From NCBI GenBank assembly GCA_965112735.1, contig OZ218950.1:248001-312000 (forward strand): 64,000 nt of DNA, in the 5' to 3' direction. The notes under the pieces are model-generated. The model had not been told where the DNA came from, did no database searches, and saw only the letters and a program-made list of their open reading frames with translations. Below, one piece after another: positions 29,683 through 39,613 of this stretch (within the stretch, counting starts at the first letter, position 1; the number at the start of each line of letters is the position of its first letter). The stretch is from Phaeosaccion multiseriatum. Its lineage: Eukaryota > Ochrophyta, other classes. The position numbers and the translations under genes are program-made.

Positions 29683-30993
29683 AGTGTGTATCTCTGAGGA
29701 GGAGGCACAGGCCATCATCCCAAGTGAGTTTGACGTCAATCAGCACACACGCACCCACCTGCCGAGCAGAGAAGGGCTTTCCTCCCGCCTCGGACAGCTT
29801 CGCACACATCTCGCTCTTGAGCTTGTTCTCCTGCTCGAACCCTTTAGCAGCAGCAGTTGGTGATACATGATACGCCAGCGGCAGGGCAGGGAGGGGGGTG
29901 GAGTTGGCGTCAAGGAGCGCAGACGCGGCGGGGGACAAGAGCCGGTCTCGGCAGTGGTAGTGCACGCGTGCGTGTGTGCGTGCGTGACGGAGAGAGAGGT
30001 GGGGAGGGACACACCCACTGCGCTGTTTCACGTCAAAACAGCGACTGAGTGAATCTACAGTCTCCCCCCGCACCCCCCCCCACCGAACAAATCGGCGCCA
30101 CCGAAGTGCACGGCCTCTACCTACTCTACCTGGGGTCTCTGTGTCGGGAGGATAGCACACTGAAACTGCAATTCCACGGCCCTGCACCTCCATCTGCAGG
30201 GCCTCCGCCAGCCCCCTGAGGGCGAACTTGCTTGCCGCGTAGGCGGTGTAACCGTATATACTGCACTGCCCGACCATGCTCGACGTGAACACGATCCTCT
30301 TGCCAGTGGTGGGTGTGTCAACGCCTTTGTCGGCTTGCTTCATGCAGTCAAGCACGGCGCGGGTGGGATACATGCTGCCGACGACGTTGACGCGGAGCAT
30401 ACGTTCGTAGTCAAGAGGATCCATCTCGTCGAAGGCCTGGGGCAGGGCATAGCCTGCGCAGTTGATGAGCACCTGGGAGGACAGGATGGGGGGGGGGGGG
30501 GAGAGGGAGAGAGGAGGGCCCGAGAGACAGAGAAAGGGAGAGGGAAAGAGTGACAGAGTGACAGAGTGAGGAGTGCTGCATGGCCAGTGCCCTAGTTGGT
30601 GCTCCTCCCTCACTTCCCATTCAGTGCCATCCCCCACCCCCCCCCCCACCCCTGCCCAACCTGCGGCCAGGCCCTCCTCTTTCCCATCCACTGCCATCCC
30701 TCTGTCTCACCTGTATCTGCCCCCCCGCGGAGCTGTGTACGGCCTCTATGGCCTTCCTGACTTCTTCGTAGTCCCGAGACACGTCCACAGACACGCCTGC
30801 GATGTGCTGGTGGTCGGGATCGACGATCTCGCTGTGGAGTGTTTCGAGTGCCGCTGAGCGCGAGGGCGAGGGAGAGAGAGAGAGGGGGGGGGGGGAGGGA
30901 GAGCGAGAGAGAGAGAGAGAAAGAGAGAGAGAGGAAAAGGGAGAGCGAGAGCGAGAGAGAGGGAGAGAGGGAGGGAGGGAGGGAGGGGGAGCG

Positions 30994-31064
<71 letters not shown>

Positions 31065-31421
31065 CAGATGGAGAGGGAGAGGGTGGGCATTCGTAGTAGA
31101 GAGTCGTTACGGGGGGGTTGGATAAAAAGAAGAAATGGAGTGAGTCTAAGACAAAGTCCATCAGTTTATGCACCATCACGTACCATCTATTCGGCCCTGG
31201 TCCCGGGCAATGATGGTTACGCTCGCCCCTTCTTGCACCAGCTTCTTGGCCGCTTCCAGGCCGATGCCACTACTTCCGCCCGTCACTACGCAATGGACCC
31301 CCTTCACATCAAGCCTTGAGCGGCTTCTGGCCATCGTCAATACGCTGATCAGCGAGTACCCCACCGCCACCGCGCCTGCACATACGCATCCTATCGCCCA
31401 CGGGTGTGAAGAAATACTCAT
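29147..31421 (-). CDS. 3-ketodihydrosphingosine reductase (354 aa)
   Basis: Six exons: 31421-31184, 30853-30711, 30472-30130, 29841-29759, 29583-29452, 29272-29147; all phases agree. The enzyme reduces 3-ketodihydrosphingosine to dihydrosphingosine with NADPH, the second step of sphingolipid synthesis, at the ER membrane. A hydrophobic N-terminal segment follows MSISSHPWAIG. The short-chain dehydrogenase core has the cofactor motif TGGSSGIG, then NCAG, SSM as the catalytic Ser region and the YAASK catalytic Tyr/Lys motif. The family-specific stretch CYPPDTETPGFEQENK is rebuilt across an intron. The C-terminus has a second hydrophobic stretch (LLASFLRLIFIVYNW) and ends KKES, a KKXX-type ER retrieval signal. 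An in-frame ATG at 31502 would add 27 residues; 31421 puts the membrane segment near the N-terminus and is preferred. It shares a 180-bp divergent spacer with the ROK kinase gene. Confidence 0.93.
29611..29692 (+). repeat. (GT)n microsatellite in intron
   Basis: About 80 bp of GT repeats, read as (AC)n on the coding strand, lie in the intron between exons 4 and 5 of the sphingolipid reductase gene. Confidence 0.9.
29852..29871 (+). repeat. Dispersed element at an intron 3' end
   Basis: AGCAGTTGGTGATACATGAT in the sphingolipid reductase gene. On the coding strand its CTGCTGCTGCTAAAG side forms the acceptor of exon 4. Confidence 0.85.
30880..31070 (+). repeat. (GA)n-rich block in intron
   Basis: Purine repeats (pyrimidine on the coding strand) form an extended polypyrimidine tract ahead of the acceptor of exon 2 of the sphingolipid reductase gene. 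Confidence 0.9.
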
Positions 31422-31601
31422 CTTAAGGCCCTGCGAGATAAATAAAGGAGGACGGGGAGGATATCCTTCTATCCGCGGGGAGGGATCCGAATGATGGACC
31501 AATGATGTAATGATGAGAGCAGAGTAAGCGAGGAATTTTGGAGTCCACGCCTGATCACAGATGGCGGCTTCATGGCGGGAGAAAATTTATGCACTAGTAG
31601 C
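31422..31601. promoter_or_regulatory. Divergent promoter region between sphingolipid reductase and ROK kinase genes
   Basis: Only 180 bp separate the two chosen start codons, so both promoters must overlap here or extend into the genes. No TATA box was recognised. The role is inferred from orientation. Confidence 0.45.
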
Positions 31602-34019
31602 ATGAACAACGACCAGATACCCCTGCTGCTCGTCGGGCTGGTGAGTAACGCCCTACTCAATTTCTCTCTCTTTTCTCTTATCCTCTCTCTCCCTTCTCCT
31701 CCTCCTTGATACTGCTCTCTCTTGCAGGACATTGGCGGTACCAACCTAAAAGCCGCCCTGTATGAGGTTGTCACGGATGTGGGGGGATGCGGTGATGATA
31801 CGGCTGCTCCATCGACGTACCAGTGCAAACAGATGGGTGGCAAGGTGAGTCGCCCAACGTGTGCTGTTCTGGGCCCACGGCCCTGCCGGTCCAACGATGA
31901 GTACATGCAGCGGTCAGAGGAGCAACAGGAGGAGGCAGAGGAGGGAGCACGACAGCCCGAGGGACAGGGCCAGTCGGGCCCGGACAAGGTAATGGATTCG
32001 AATGCCTCACTCCTCTCATTTAAGCTACGACAGTGTCACTGGGGCGAGCAAGCATGGGCAGGTCTCAAGAAGGACAGTCACACCCCACACTTGCTGGATC
32101 GTTGCTGGGTCGCTCTCTGGTGCAAGCGCAATTTGTTTTACTTTTCCCTGGCCTCACAATCACTCACTGATTTCCCCCTCGTGGATCTTGCTGCATTTTA
32201 CGCACGGCTGCTGCTGCTACTACTATTTTGTCACTGCTCCTGCTGCTGTATCACCATCTGCTGTGTGCTGCTGCAGGTGGTGCGTGCTCTATTGGAGCTT
32301 GTGTCTTCGCTGCTGGAGCGACACGCGCGAAGCTGGGCACAAGTCACGGTCGTGGGGATGTGCTGTCCAGGGCAGGTGAACAGGTGCGTGTAGTAGGCCA
32401 GCGATCGCCGGTAACTCCTCATCCTTACAGTATATCTTAAGATTCCCTCATCTTGTCCGATTCCCTCATCCACTTGAACCCGGACCCTGGTCCTGGCCCT
32501 GGCCCTTGATTCTGACCCTGACCCTGACCCTGTATGCCATATGCCATGCCCGGCGAACGAACGAATGGCACCACGGAACATCAGGTCAACGGGCACTGTT
32601 ACAGGCGCCGCGAACCTTCCTCGTGACTCTGCCTGGGCCGACGCCCCCCTGGGCCCTCTGATGGAGGCTGCGTGCGGCCGCCCCGTGCATCTCATCAACG
32701 ACGCTGACGCTGCGGCTGTGGGCGAGATGATGTTCGGCTACGGGAGGACGAGGCGGATGGAGAGCCTCGCCGTCTATAGTGAGTGCTTGCTCGCTTACCC
32801 GTGGGCCTGCTTGCTGCCCTCCCTCTCCCCCCACCGGCCGTACCCACGCCTTTGGTCTCTTCTGTGTACTACTGCACTCTATGGCACCCTAAGGCACTCT
32901 ATGGCATTCTATGGCATTCTGTGGCACTCTATGGCACTCTATGGCACTCTATGGCATTCTATGGCACTCTATGGCACCCTGTGGCACTCACTTTATTTAT
33001 TAAACTCTCCGTCGCACTTTGGGCATTCCTCGTCCCTCTCAAGCCCTCGGCACCGGCGTCGGCATGGGCCTTTGCCTACGCGGCCGCCTCTGGCAGGGGG
33101 ACCACGGCAGGGTTGAGGGTGGGCACGTGATCGTGGACTGGAGTCCCCAGGCCAGGCCCTGCCCCTGCGGACAGGGGGGCTGTCTGGAGATGTACGCTTC
33201 CGCCACAGCCGTTGTGCAGACATACAACACACTTGCATCAGCATCAGCAGCAGCAGCAGCATCAGCATCATCATCTGTATCTGTATCTGGATCTGCCTCC
33301 TCGATGGGCGACTCTGCTGCTCCTCCTGCTCCTCCTGCTCCTCCTCCTCCTGCTCCTCCTCCTCCGGCTTTGAGAGCACAAGAGTGCGTCGTGCCGTCTC
33401 GGGTCCGCGCTGATGCTCCTCCTCAAGCCGTGGGAGGAGCCATCACCGCGGCAGCTGTAGCGCTTCCCGAGGAGCTGAAGAACGGCTCCAGTGAGGCACT
33501 CGTTACGTCAGCCTGCCAAGTGTTCAGGAAAGCCGCGGTGGGTGGCGACGACGACGACGCTGGTGAGCCAACTGGCGAGGGCGGGGCGGGGGGGGGGGGG
33601 TGCTGCTCACCTCATGGTGAGGCGTGTTTTGAAGGCCTCTACATAGAGTCGTGATTCGATTGTTGTCGGAGGGAATGGCGGGTATGGCATGCACAGTCCG
33701 ATTTTGGTGACGTCAAAGTCACAACGTTTCTAATTTTCTGTTCTCCCTCTCCGCTGGCACCCCCCTGTCCCTCTCTCTTCCCCTCCCCCCTCCACAACAT
33801 ACCCCTATGCCTGCCCCTTGGCCGAACTGATCGATCGCAGGCACCGCGATCGCCAAGAGAGCTGTGGAAGAGTGCGTGACGGCGCTTGCCTACGCCATAC
33901 TCAACACGTGCCGGACGCTCGATGTCAGTGCAGTTCTGCTGGGGGGGGGTGTCGCCAACGCAGGAGGGCAGCTTCTCGACAAGGTCCGTGAGAAGGTGAG
34001 CGGTGGAGGGACAACAAAC

Positions 34020-34060
<41 letters not shown>

Positions 34061-34165
34061 TAGAGAGAGAGAGATAGAGAGAGAGAAAGAGAGAGAGAGA
34101 GAGAGGTGAGCGAGCACGCACACACGCACACACAGAGCGAGCGAAGGAGAGAGGAGAGAACAGAG

Positions 34166-34205
<40 letters not shown>

Positions 34206-34226
34206 CACACAATCACATTCACACAC

Positions 34227-34287
<61 letters not shown>

Positions 34288-34670
34288 GAGAGAGAAGATA
34301 ACGAGAGCACGCACACGCACACGCACTCACACCACGACTGAGAGTGGACTTGAGCTCTTTCTTCCCCTTCCGCCGCCGCCCGCAGAGTAGAAGGCTTTGG
34401 GGAGTGATGAAGGGCCCTCATCCCTCAGAGTCCCTCACAGCCCTCCTCCTCCCTTCCCACCTCACGCGCCGCCTCTTGCCTCTTCCTCTGCTGTCCCTGG
34501 TGCTCTACCCCCGCGGCTGCCCTCCCACCTCCTGTCGAGCTCAGGTGGGGTCCATCCAGTGGTCTGTGCTCCCCTCCTCCGACGTGTACATTGGCCTGGC
34601 TACTTGTGGGACCGACGGGCTGCTAGGGGCCGCTGCTGCAGCTCTACTCGAGGCTGAGGGGGACACGTAG
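31602..34670 (+). CDS. ROK-family sugar kinase (about 466 aa)
   Basis: Seven exons: 31602-31640, 31728-31988, 32277-32383, 32585-32778, 33044-33562, 33841-33995, 34545-34670. ROK kinases phosphorylate glucose, N-acetylmannosamine or related sugars with ATP. Seen in order: the phosphate-binding DIGGTNLKAAL near the N-terminus, GMCCPGQV, NDADAAAVGE with the catalytic Asp, TLGTGVGMGL rebuilt across an intron, GGHVIVDW followed by the zinc-binding CPCGQGGCLEMYAS, AVLLGGGVANAGG and a C-terminal LLGAAAAALL. After the zinc motif there is an Ala/Ser/Pro-rich insert of about 60 residues (33237-33370), which is unusual. Exon 2 could instead end at 31844, where GTGAGT is in frame; the longer form adds an acidic Gln/Glu stretch. 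The specific sugar cannot be told from the sequence. This family is mainly bacterial, with some eukaryotic members. Confidence 0.88.
32243..32262 (-). repeat. Dispersed element, inverted intron copy
   Basis: CTGCTGTATCACCATCTGCT, one mismatch, just before the ROK kinase exon-3 acceptor. Confidence 0.8.
34018..34294 (+). repeat. (GA)n and (CA)n repeats in intron
   Basis: Two dinucleotide blocks (GA about 34022-34105, CA about 34165-34285) fill most of the last intron of the ROK kinase gene. Confidence 0.9.
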
Positions 34671-34716
34671 AGATGAGAGAGTCAGAGAGGAGGGAAGAAA
34701 GCGAGCCACATCATAG

Positions 34717-35905
34717 CGGCATATGGACTGAAAGGGGGCACGCATTACCTCCCCACCCCCGGAAGGAGTACGGACGAGGGCATTGCATTGGCCTCCAATC
34801 AGGTCAGTGCCCCTCAGTACATGGGGGGGCGGAGATAGCAGGGAGATATCACGACATGTTGTCTTGCGCCTACACATGCCTCCCACCAGGATTGCTCGAC
34901 CCATGTGCCTACACATGCCTCCCACCAGGATTGCTCGACCCATGTGCCTACACATGCCTCCCACCAGGAGTGCTCGATGCGCTGTATGCCTTCAGCGCCC
35001 TGCTCCTTGCCATTCTACTTTTCCACACCTTTCCCTCTCGTGGGTCACAGCTATCAACCCCCGCTTGTCTCCCCCCCTCTCTCTGACCTTGTTTCTCTCC
35101 TTCTCTTCCACCTACCTTCCTTCTCTGTACCATATCTTCCCTCTCACCCTCCTTCCTGACTCCCCCCCTCGGGGCGCTCGCTCCCTCGCTGCAGGTGCAA
35201 TACAGCCTCATCGACCAGCGGCCTGGCCAGAAGATGGCACAGGTGTGTGACGAGCGAGGCGTGAAGCTGCTATGCTATGGAGTGCTCCTGGGAGGCTTCT
35301 TGTCGGACAAGTGGGTGGGACTGCCCGACCCTGCAAGCAGCGGCAGCATGGAAACCGTCTCGCAGAAGAAGTACTACAACGTGATGCGGTATTGGGTGAG
35401 TACGGAGGGCGTGAGGGCGCGTGGGAGGGAGGGAGGGTTTTTGCTTGCCCCTTCACTAGTTCCGTTTCTGTCTCATTTCTCCTTCCCCGGAAGGGAGGAG
35501 AAACTGCTCGACAACTAACGTCTGTGTGCGTGTGTGCGTGCGTGTCAGGGCTCGTGGGAGAAGTTCCAGGAGCTCCTCTCCGTCTGCAAGGAGGTGGCCT
35601 CCAAGCACGGCGTGAGCATCGCCCAGGTCGGCACCCGCTGGGTGCTCCAGCAAAAGGCGGTGAGTCTCAGGGAGGGGTGAGAGATTGATGAAATTAGCAA
35701 AACTGAACAATGCTTGAATTGACTGATGCAGGTTGGGGGCGCCATAATTGGCCAGCGTCTGGGCTACACAGAGCACGTCGCGGACACCAAGCGGGTGTTC
35801 GACTTCCAGCTGGACCGGCAGGACTTGGAGTCGCTGGCCGAGGCGAGCAGGGGGAGGGACCTCATGAGAATCATTGGAGACTGCGGCGACGAGTACAGGG
35901 CCTAA
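34717..35905 (+). pseudogene. C-terminal half of an aldo/keto reductase; N-terminal catalytic half not found
   Basis: Exons 35195-35395, 35549-35659 and 35732-35905 encode 161 aa with the order typical of one aldo/keto reductase subfamily. This includes VQYSLIDQRPGQKM, YGVLLGGFLSDKW, KYYNVMRYWGSWEKFQELL, KHGVSIAQVGTRWVLQQKA, VGGAIIGQRLGYTEHV and a final LDRQDLESL. A likely further exon at 34717-34802 ends with EGIALASNQ and a GTCAGT donor, which fits just before VQYSL. Upstream sequence belongs to the ROK kinase, and I see no exons for the first ~180 residues, where the catalytic Asp, Tyr, Lys and His lie. It may be a gene fragment, an exon set spliced to something else, or an assembly artefact. 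Its codons are clean, which argues against old decay. Confidence 0.7.
34868..34985 (+). repeat. 39-bp tandem repeat, three copies
   Basis: The unit begins GCCTACACATGCCTCCCACC and recurs at about 34868, 34907 and 34946. It lies in the presumed intron ahead of the aldo/keto reductase exon at 35195. Confidence 0.9.
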
Positions 35906-36193
35906 AGGCCGGGGTTGTGGGCCGACTTTGCGCCCTCTAACCTGCAGTTTAATAGACGGATTAAAGCCTCAACTCGCTCTCCGCAGAAGCGCAGGAGGAG
36001 GGTGGTGAGGAGCCACTACACTCAAAACGCAAGAAAAAGAGGAAGGCGTGTGTTTGTTTGGTTAAAGTGCGGGTTTCATTATATTAAATACAGACAGGGG
36101 GGTGGCATGTGGCTGCGCGCTGCTTACCAAAGCCCTCTATATGCCCCAAATATGCCTCAAAAATTTATCTAAACCCTGGTGGGAGCAAGCTCC
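35906..36193. other. Short convergent intergenic region
   Basis: This holds the 3' ends of the aldo/keto reductase fragment (+) and the antenna gene (-). It is AT-richer towards 36040-36175 and has no other gene. Confidence 0.5.
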
Positions 36194-36847
36194 TTAGTTC
36201 CAGGTGTAAGCCTGTCCGAGGATGTCGTTGATGATGTAGGGGCGGCCGTTGAGCTGCTCGTGGACCATGAGGGCGAGGATGCCCATCTGCGCGGCGCGGC
36301 CGTTGTTGAGCTCGATGGAGCGCTTGCGGCTCTGGGTCTCCTCGTCCCAGGATGCCCAGGTGGAGTTCTCTCCGAACCTGTTCATGTCACCGGGGGTGGA
36401 GCCCTCCACCTGCTGCATGACGGCCAGCTCGAGGAAGCCGATGAAGGCGACCAGCTGGGCAATGCCGGCGGCGGGGATCTTGGAGAAGGCGGCAAGTCCG
36501 TTGGGCACGTCCGTGAACTTGATGTTCTCGGAGATGGAGAGGTATCCGGGCAGGCGCACGTTCTGCTGCACAAGGTGACCAGCGATGGCAAGCATGGAGA
36601 TGCGTCCGTGCTTCACCTCGACGTATCGGAGTCGGTCGAATCGCTCCTGGTCGGCGTCGTTGAGGAGTCCGAGGGGGTCGAAGAATCCGAGAGGGGCCTG
36701 TGCTCCCTCGGCGTCCTCGAAGGCCATCTTCATGCTGCTGGAGCTCTTGGGGGCCTTGGCAACCGCGCTGCCGGTGAAGGCGGTGGGCGCCACGAAGGCG
36801 GAGGCGCACCCGAGGGTGGCCAGAGCGGCGACGCAGGCAGTCTTCAT
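36194..36847 (-). CDS. Fucoxanthin-chlorophyll-binding-type light-harvesting protein (217 aa)
   Basis: A single intronless exon. The start MKTACVAALATLGC is chosen because it opens a signal peptide that ends ASAF|VAPTAF, the bipartite plastid targeting signal of red-lineage complex plastids. An in-frame upstream ATG at 36949 would hide that signal. The mature part begins with FEDAEGAQAPLGFFDPLG. Three membrane helices follow: RLRYVEVKHGRISMLAIAG (helix 1, with the Glu/Arg chlorophyll-binding pair), AGIAQLVAFIGFLELAVMQ (helix 2) and RSIELNNGRAAQMGILALM (helix 3, with ELNNGRAAQMG). This is the size and layout of Lhcf/FCP antenna proteins of the thylakoid. The absence of introns in a gene-split genome suggests high expression or recent origin. 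It is divergent from the START-protein gene. Confidence 0.95.
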   Translation of the reverse strand: MKTACVAALATLGCASAFVAPTAFTGSAVAKAPKSSSSMKMAFEDAEGAQAPLGFFDPLGLLNDADQERFDRLRYVEVKHGRISMLAIAGHLVQQNVRLPGYLSISENIKFTDVPNGLAAFSKIPAAGIAQLVAFIGFLELAVMQQVEGSTPGDMNRFGENSTWASWDEETQSRKRSIELNNGRAAQMGILALMVHEQLNGRPYIINDILGQAYTWN

Positions 36848-37089
36848 TTTGTTTGCTTTAGAAAAGGTGGGAGAAAGAATGTGCTTTTGTTTGTGCGGGA
36901 GTGGGAGTGATTTCACTTGGGGAGGGCACGCTCCCAAAATCAAGATCAAATCAAGGTGATGTCACCCCCTGAATTAAACTCATATTCACGTTTTGCTTGA
37001 GGAGGAGGATTTGGGATACATCGAAAGAATAAGGGCCGGCAGGAGAGGAAATAAAGAGCAGTGAAGACGAGTCACACGCAGAAGTAAAG
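36848..37089. promoter_or_regulatory. Divergent promoter region between antenna and START-protein genes
   Basis: A 242-bp spacer between two intronless, plastid-targeted genes that point apart. AT-richer patches at about 36925-36985 could hold core promoter elements, but none is clear enough to name. Shared regulation, for example by light, is inference. Confidence 0.5.
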
Positions 37090-38247
37090 ATGCCTTCCCA
37101 AGCTGTCGTCACTCTTGCGCTGTTGGTGCCCTCCGTGGCGCTGCTCCACTCGGGAGCGCATGCCTTCACGGCGCCCTTGGCAGCAGGGAGGGTGGGGAGG
37201 GTAGGAGGGGCCAGCAGGGCAGCCAGCGCCACCACGCAGCTGTCTGCGGGCGCGGGGGCCTTTGGCACGGGCGGCTTCTTCGGCAAGAAGCCCGAGGTGG
37301 ACTACATGACGCCCAAGAGTGAGTACGCCAACACTCCCGGCTCGCTCACCGAGACAGAGGAGCTTATCGGCGAGATCATGGTCACGGACGATGCCAGCGC
37401 CTCCAAGCTGGCCGACGACTGCATTTTGGAGGCCGAGCGCCTGTTCACGTCCAAGGAGGGCTGGAAGGGCGTGCTGGAGCAGGACGGGGTGTTCGTGGAG
37501 CAGAAGGACTTGCACGGGGCCTTTGGCAAGTCGGGTGTCAAGCTGGTGCGGGGCGTGGGCATCATCGACGCCTCGGCAGAGGACTTTTACAAGTTCCAGG
37601 TGTCCCGGGAGGGCTTCCAGGCCATTGACGAGTACCTGGTGAACCACCGCAATGTGGGCAAGTACACATGGGAGACGGAGGAGAAGAACGGCTACACCAA
37701 AGACGACTACGAGCTCATGATGAACAGGGTGGAGTGGCAGTACCCCACCAAGACCAGGGAGTTTGTGGCGCTCGACACTATCGACAGGAAGCGCAAGATT
37801 CTCATCTCCAAGAGCGCGCTGCACCCCGACCGCCCGGGGGGCAGCCGCTACCAGGACGACGTGCCCTTGGACGAGGACGAGTTTGTGAGGGCTGTGCAGT
37901 ACTACGCCAGCAAGGTGGACGAGCTGGAGGATGGGCGCTGCTTGCTCACCATGGTCACCTGGGGGGAGATGTGCGATTCGTACAGCTCATGGTGGGTCAA
38001 CAAGTTCAACGCACACGTTTTCATCACGCCCAAGTTCGAGCGCTTCAAGCGGGCCATGCAGGGGGAGGACGTGTTCGAGCTCAGTGACATTGTCAAGGAG
38101 GCGTGGAAGCTGCCTGCTCTGCTCATGGTGAAGCCCGACACAGAGTCCTCCAACGCCTCCGACTTTGTCAAGAAGGAGATGGACAAGGCCGCGGCGGCAA
38201 GAGAAATCAGCAGAGACTCGGACATGTACGATGACAAGAAGGCATGA
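37090..38247 (+). CDS. Plastid-targeted START-like lipid-binding protein (385 aa)
   Basis: A single intronless exon from ATG 37090 to TGA 38247. Residues 1-25 form a signal peptide ending AHAF|TAPLA, followed by an Ala/Gly/Arg-rich transit region, so the protein should enter the complex plastid. Residues about 120-345 resemble a START (StAR-related lipid transfer) domain. The visible pieces are GWKGVLEQDGVFVEQK, a VRGVGIIDASAEDFY stretch, WQYPTKTREFVALDT (the usual P-x-x-x-R-D/E-F-V pattern), LISKSALHPDRPGG, a TMVTWGEMCDSYSSWWVNKF C-terminal strand-helix and a charged tail. START domains bind a lipid or sterol in a hydrophobic pocket. Which ligand is used cannot be seen. The family call rests on pattern recognition and should be treated as likely. 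Confidence 0.75.
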   Translation: MPSQAVVTLALLVPSVALLHSGAHAFTAPLAAGRVGRVGGASRAASATTQLSAGAGAFGTGGFFGKKPEVDYMTPKSEYANTPGSLTETEELIGEIMVTDDASASKLADDCILEAERLFTSKEGWKGVLEQDGVFVEQKDLHGAFGKSGVKLVRGVGIIDASAEDFYKFQVSREGFQAIDEYLVNHRNVGKYTWETEEKNGYTKDDYELMMNRVEWQYPTKTREFVALDTIDRKRKILISKSALHPDRPGGSRYQDDVPLDEDEFVRAVQYYASKVDELEDGRCLLTMVTWGEMCDSYSSWWVNKFNAHVFITPKFERFKRAMQGEDVFELSDIVKEAWKLPALLMVKPDTESSNASDFVKKEMDKAAAAREISRDSDMYDDKKA

Positions 38248-39613
38248 AGCTGAAACTTGATTATAGACGTTGTGTATATAATTGGGTGGGGGATGGGGGG
38301 GTGGAGGTTGGTGGCGATGGGATGTGTGTGCCTTGAACGCCCGCTTGGTCTTTCTGTTTCGCGTAGGAGTGTGAATTGGTGCGATGGAACTTCGCAGCTC
38401 GATTCCTGCCCCTCATGGCGATAACAGGAGTATCAGTGGGTGGGTGAAGCACATATGTCCCCCATCTCCACCTCCTCCCCACCCCATGGAAGGACCGCCT
38501 GCTGAGTGTTGAGCTCCTTGCCACACTTGATCCCTTTTGATCAGCGAGGCAGGCACAGGCGTGGTCCACATGGGAGGTTTACATACTATAGATTTGCTAT
38601 ACAGTATCATAAACTTAATTGCTATACTACTTGCACTACATGGCACTTCCGTGGGGTGGTTGGGCTTCCATCCATCTCTTCTTTTACTGAAGTATATATA
38701 CTTCAATGCTTAGCTCTGAAGTAAAGGATGCATAAACCCCCCCCCCCCCCCCTTTACTCTACATACCCATGTTTTCCCTCCTGCATCCATGGACTGAGAC
38801 ACAAGGCTCCTACCCATTACTCGAGTGGGCAAGCAAGCAAGCAAGCAAGCAAGTAAGCAAGCTGTCGACAGATGGACAGGAGGAGGCTCACAAAGCCGCC
38901 CAATAGCGCTTTGCCAAGCCGTCCGGCCTGTCCGCCGCTCTCGCTACAAGGATGGCTTCCCTCACCCGTTGATGGCTGATGGGTGCATCCACTTGGCTTG
39001 TCGAACCACTTGGTGATTCACAATGACACGCGTGCCCTTTTCCAATGGCATTGTAGCATGCCCCCTCCCTCTCCTTTCTGCCCTTTCTCACACAAAAATA
39101 GTCCAAGCATCCGCCCTTCAAGGCCCTGAATTACCCCTCCATTTCCTCCAACCCTCCCCCCTCCCCCTGCATTTACACCATCCCCTTCTCCCTCCCTCCT
39201 CACGAGCTGAGAGCAAAACAAAACCCCTCATCACAGTATCACCCCCCCCCCCCTCTGTGTCTGACTTGAACAAAGCCCCCCCCCCCTCCTTCCCTCCCCA
39301 CCAAACGCCTCCAATCCGTCCGCTGCCATCCGTCCTCTGTGCTCCCCTTCACGCATGCCATGCCTAGCAGCATTTCCTTGCATGCCTGCTCCTTCGCCTC
39401 TCTTCCCAAAAATGACCCTTCTAGCTCCCTCTTCCCTCCATCTCACGTCACATCCTGTGGTCAAATACAGGACCAACACACGCACACACAAACACACACC
39501 CCCACACTCCCGCAGGCCCGTGATGCTGTGCCCAACACAGAGGGGCCCTCTCCCCACGCCCCCTCCTCCTTCCAACGCCAGTGCCAGTGCTTGCTCTCCT
39601 CCCTCCTCCCTCT
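38248..39613. other. Convergent intergenic region
   Basis: The region between the START-protein stop and the PEX11 stop holds a poly-C run (about 38740-38752), (GCAA)n near 38828-38860 and C-rich runs at 39240-39300. It also has AT-richer sequence around 38570-38710 with TATATA. No supported gene. Confidence 0.5.

Noticed and set aside
30711-30853. Suspected frameshift in the sphingolipid reductase at a G run
   Set aside because: Recounting shows seven bases in the run, and the exon keeps frame into VLINCAG.
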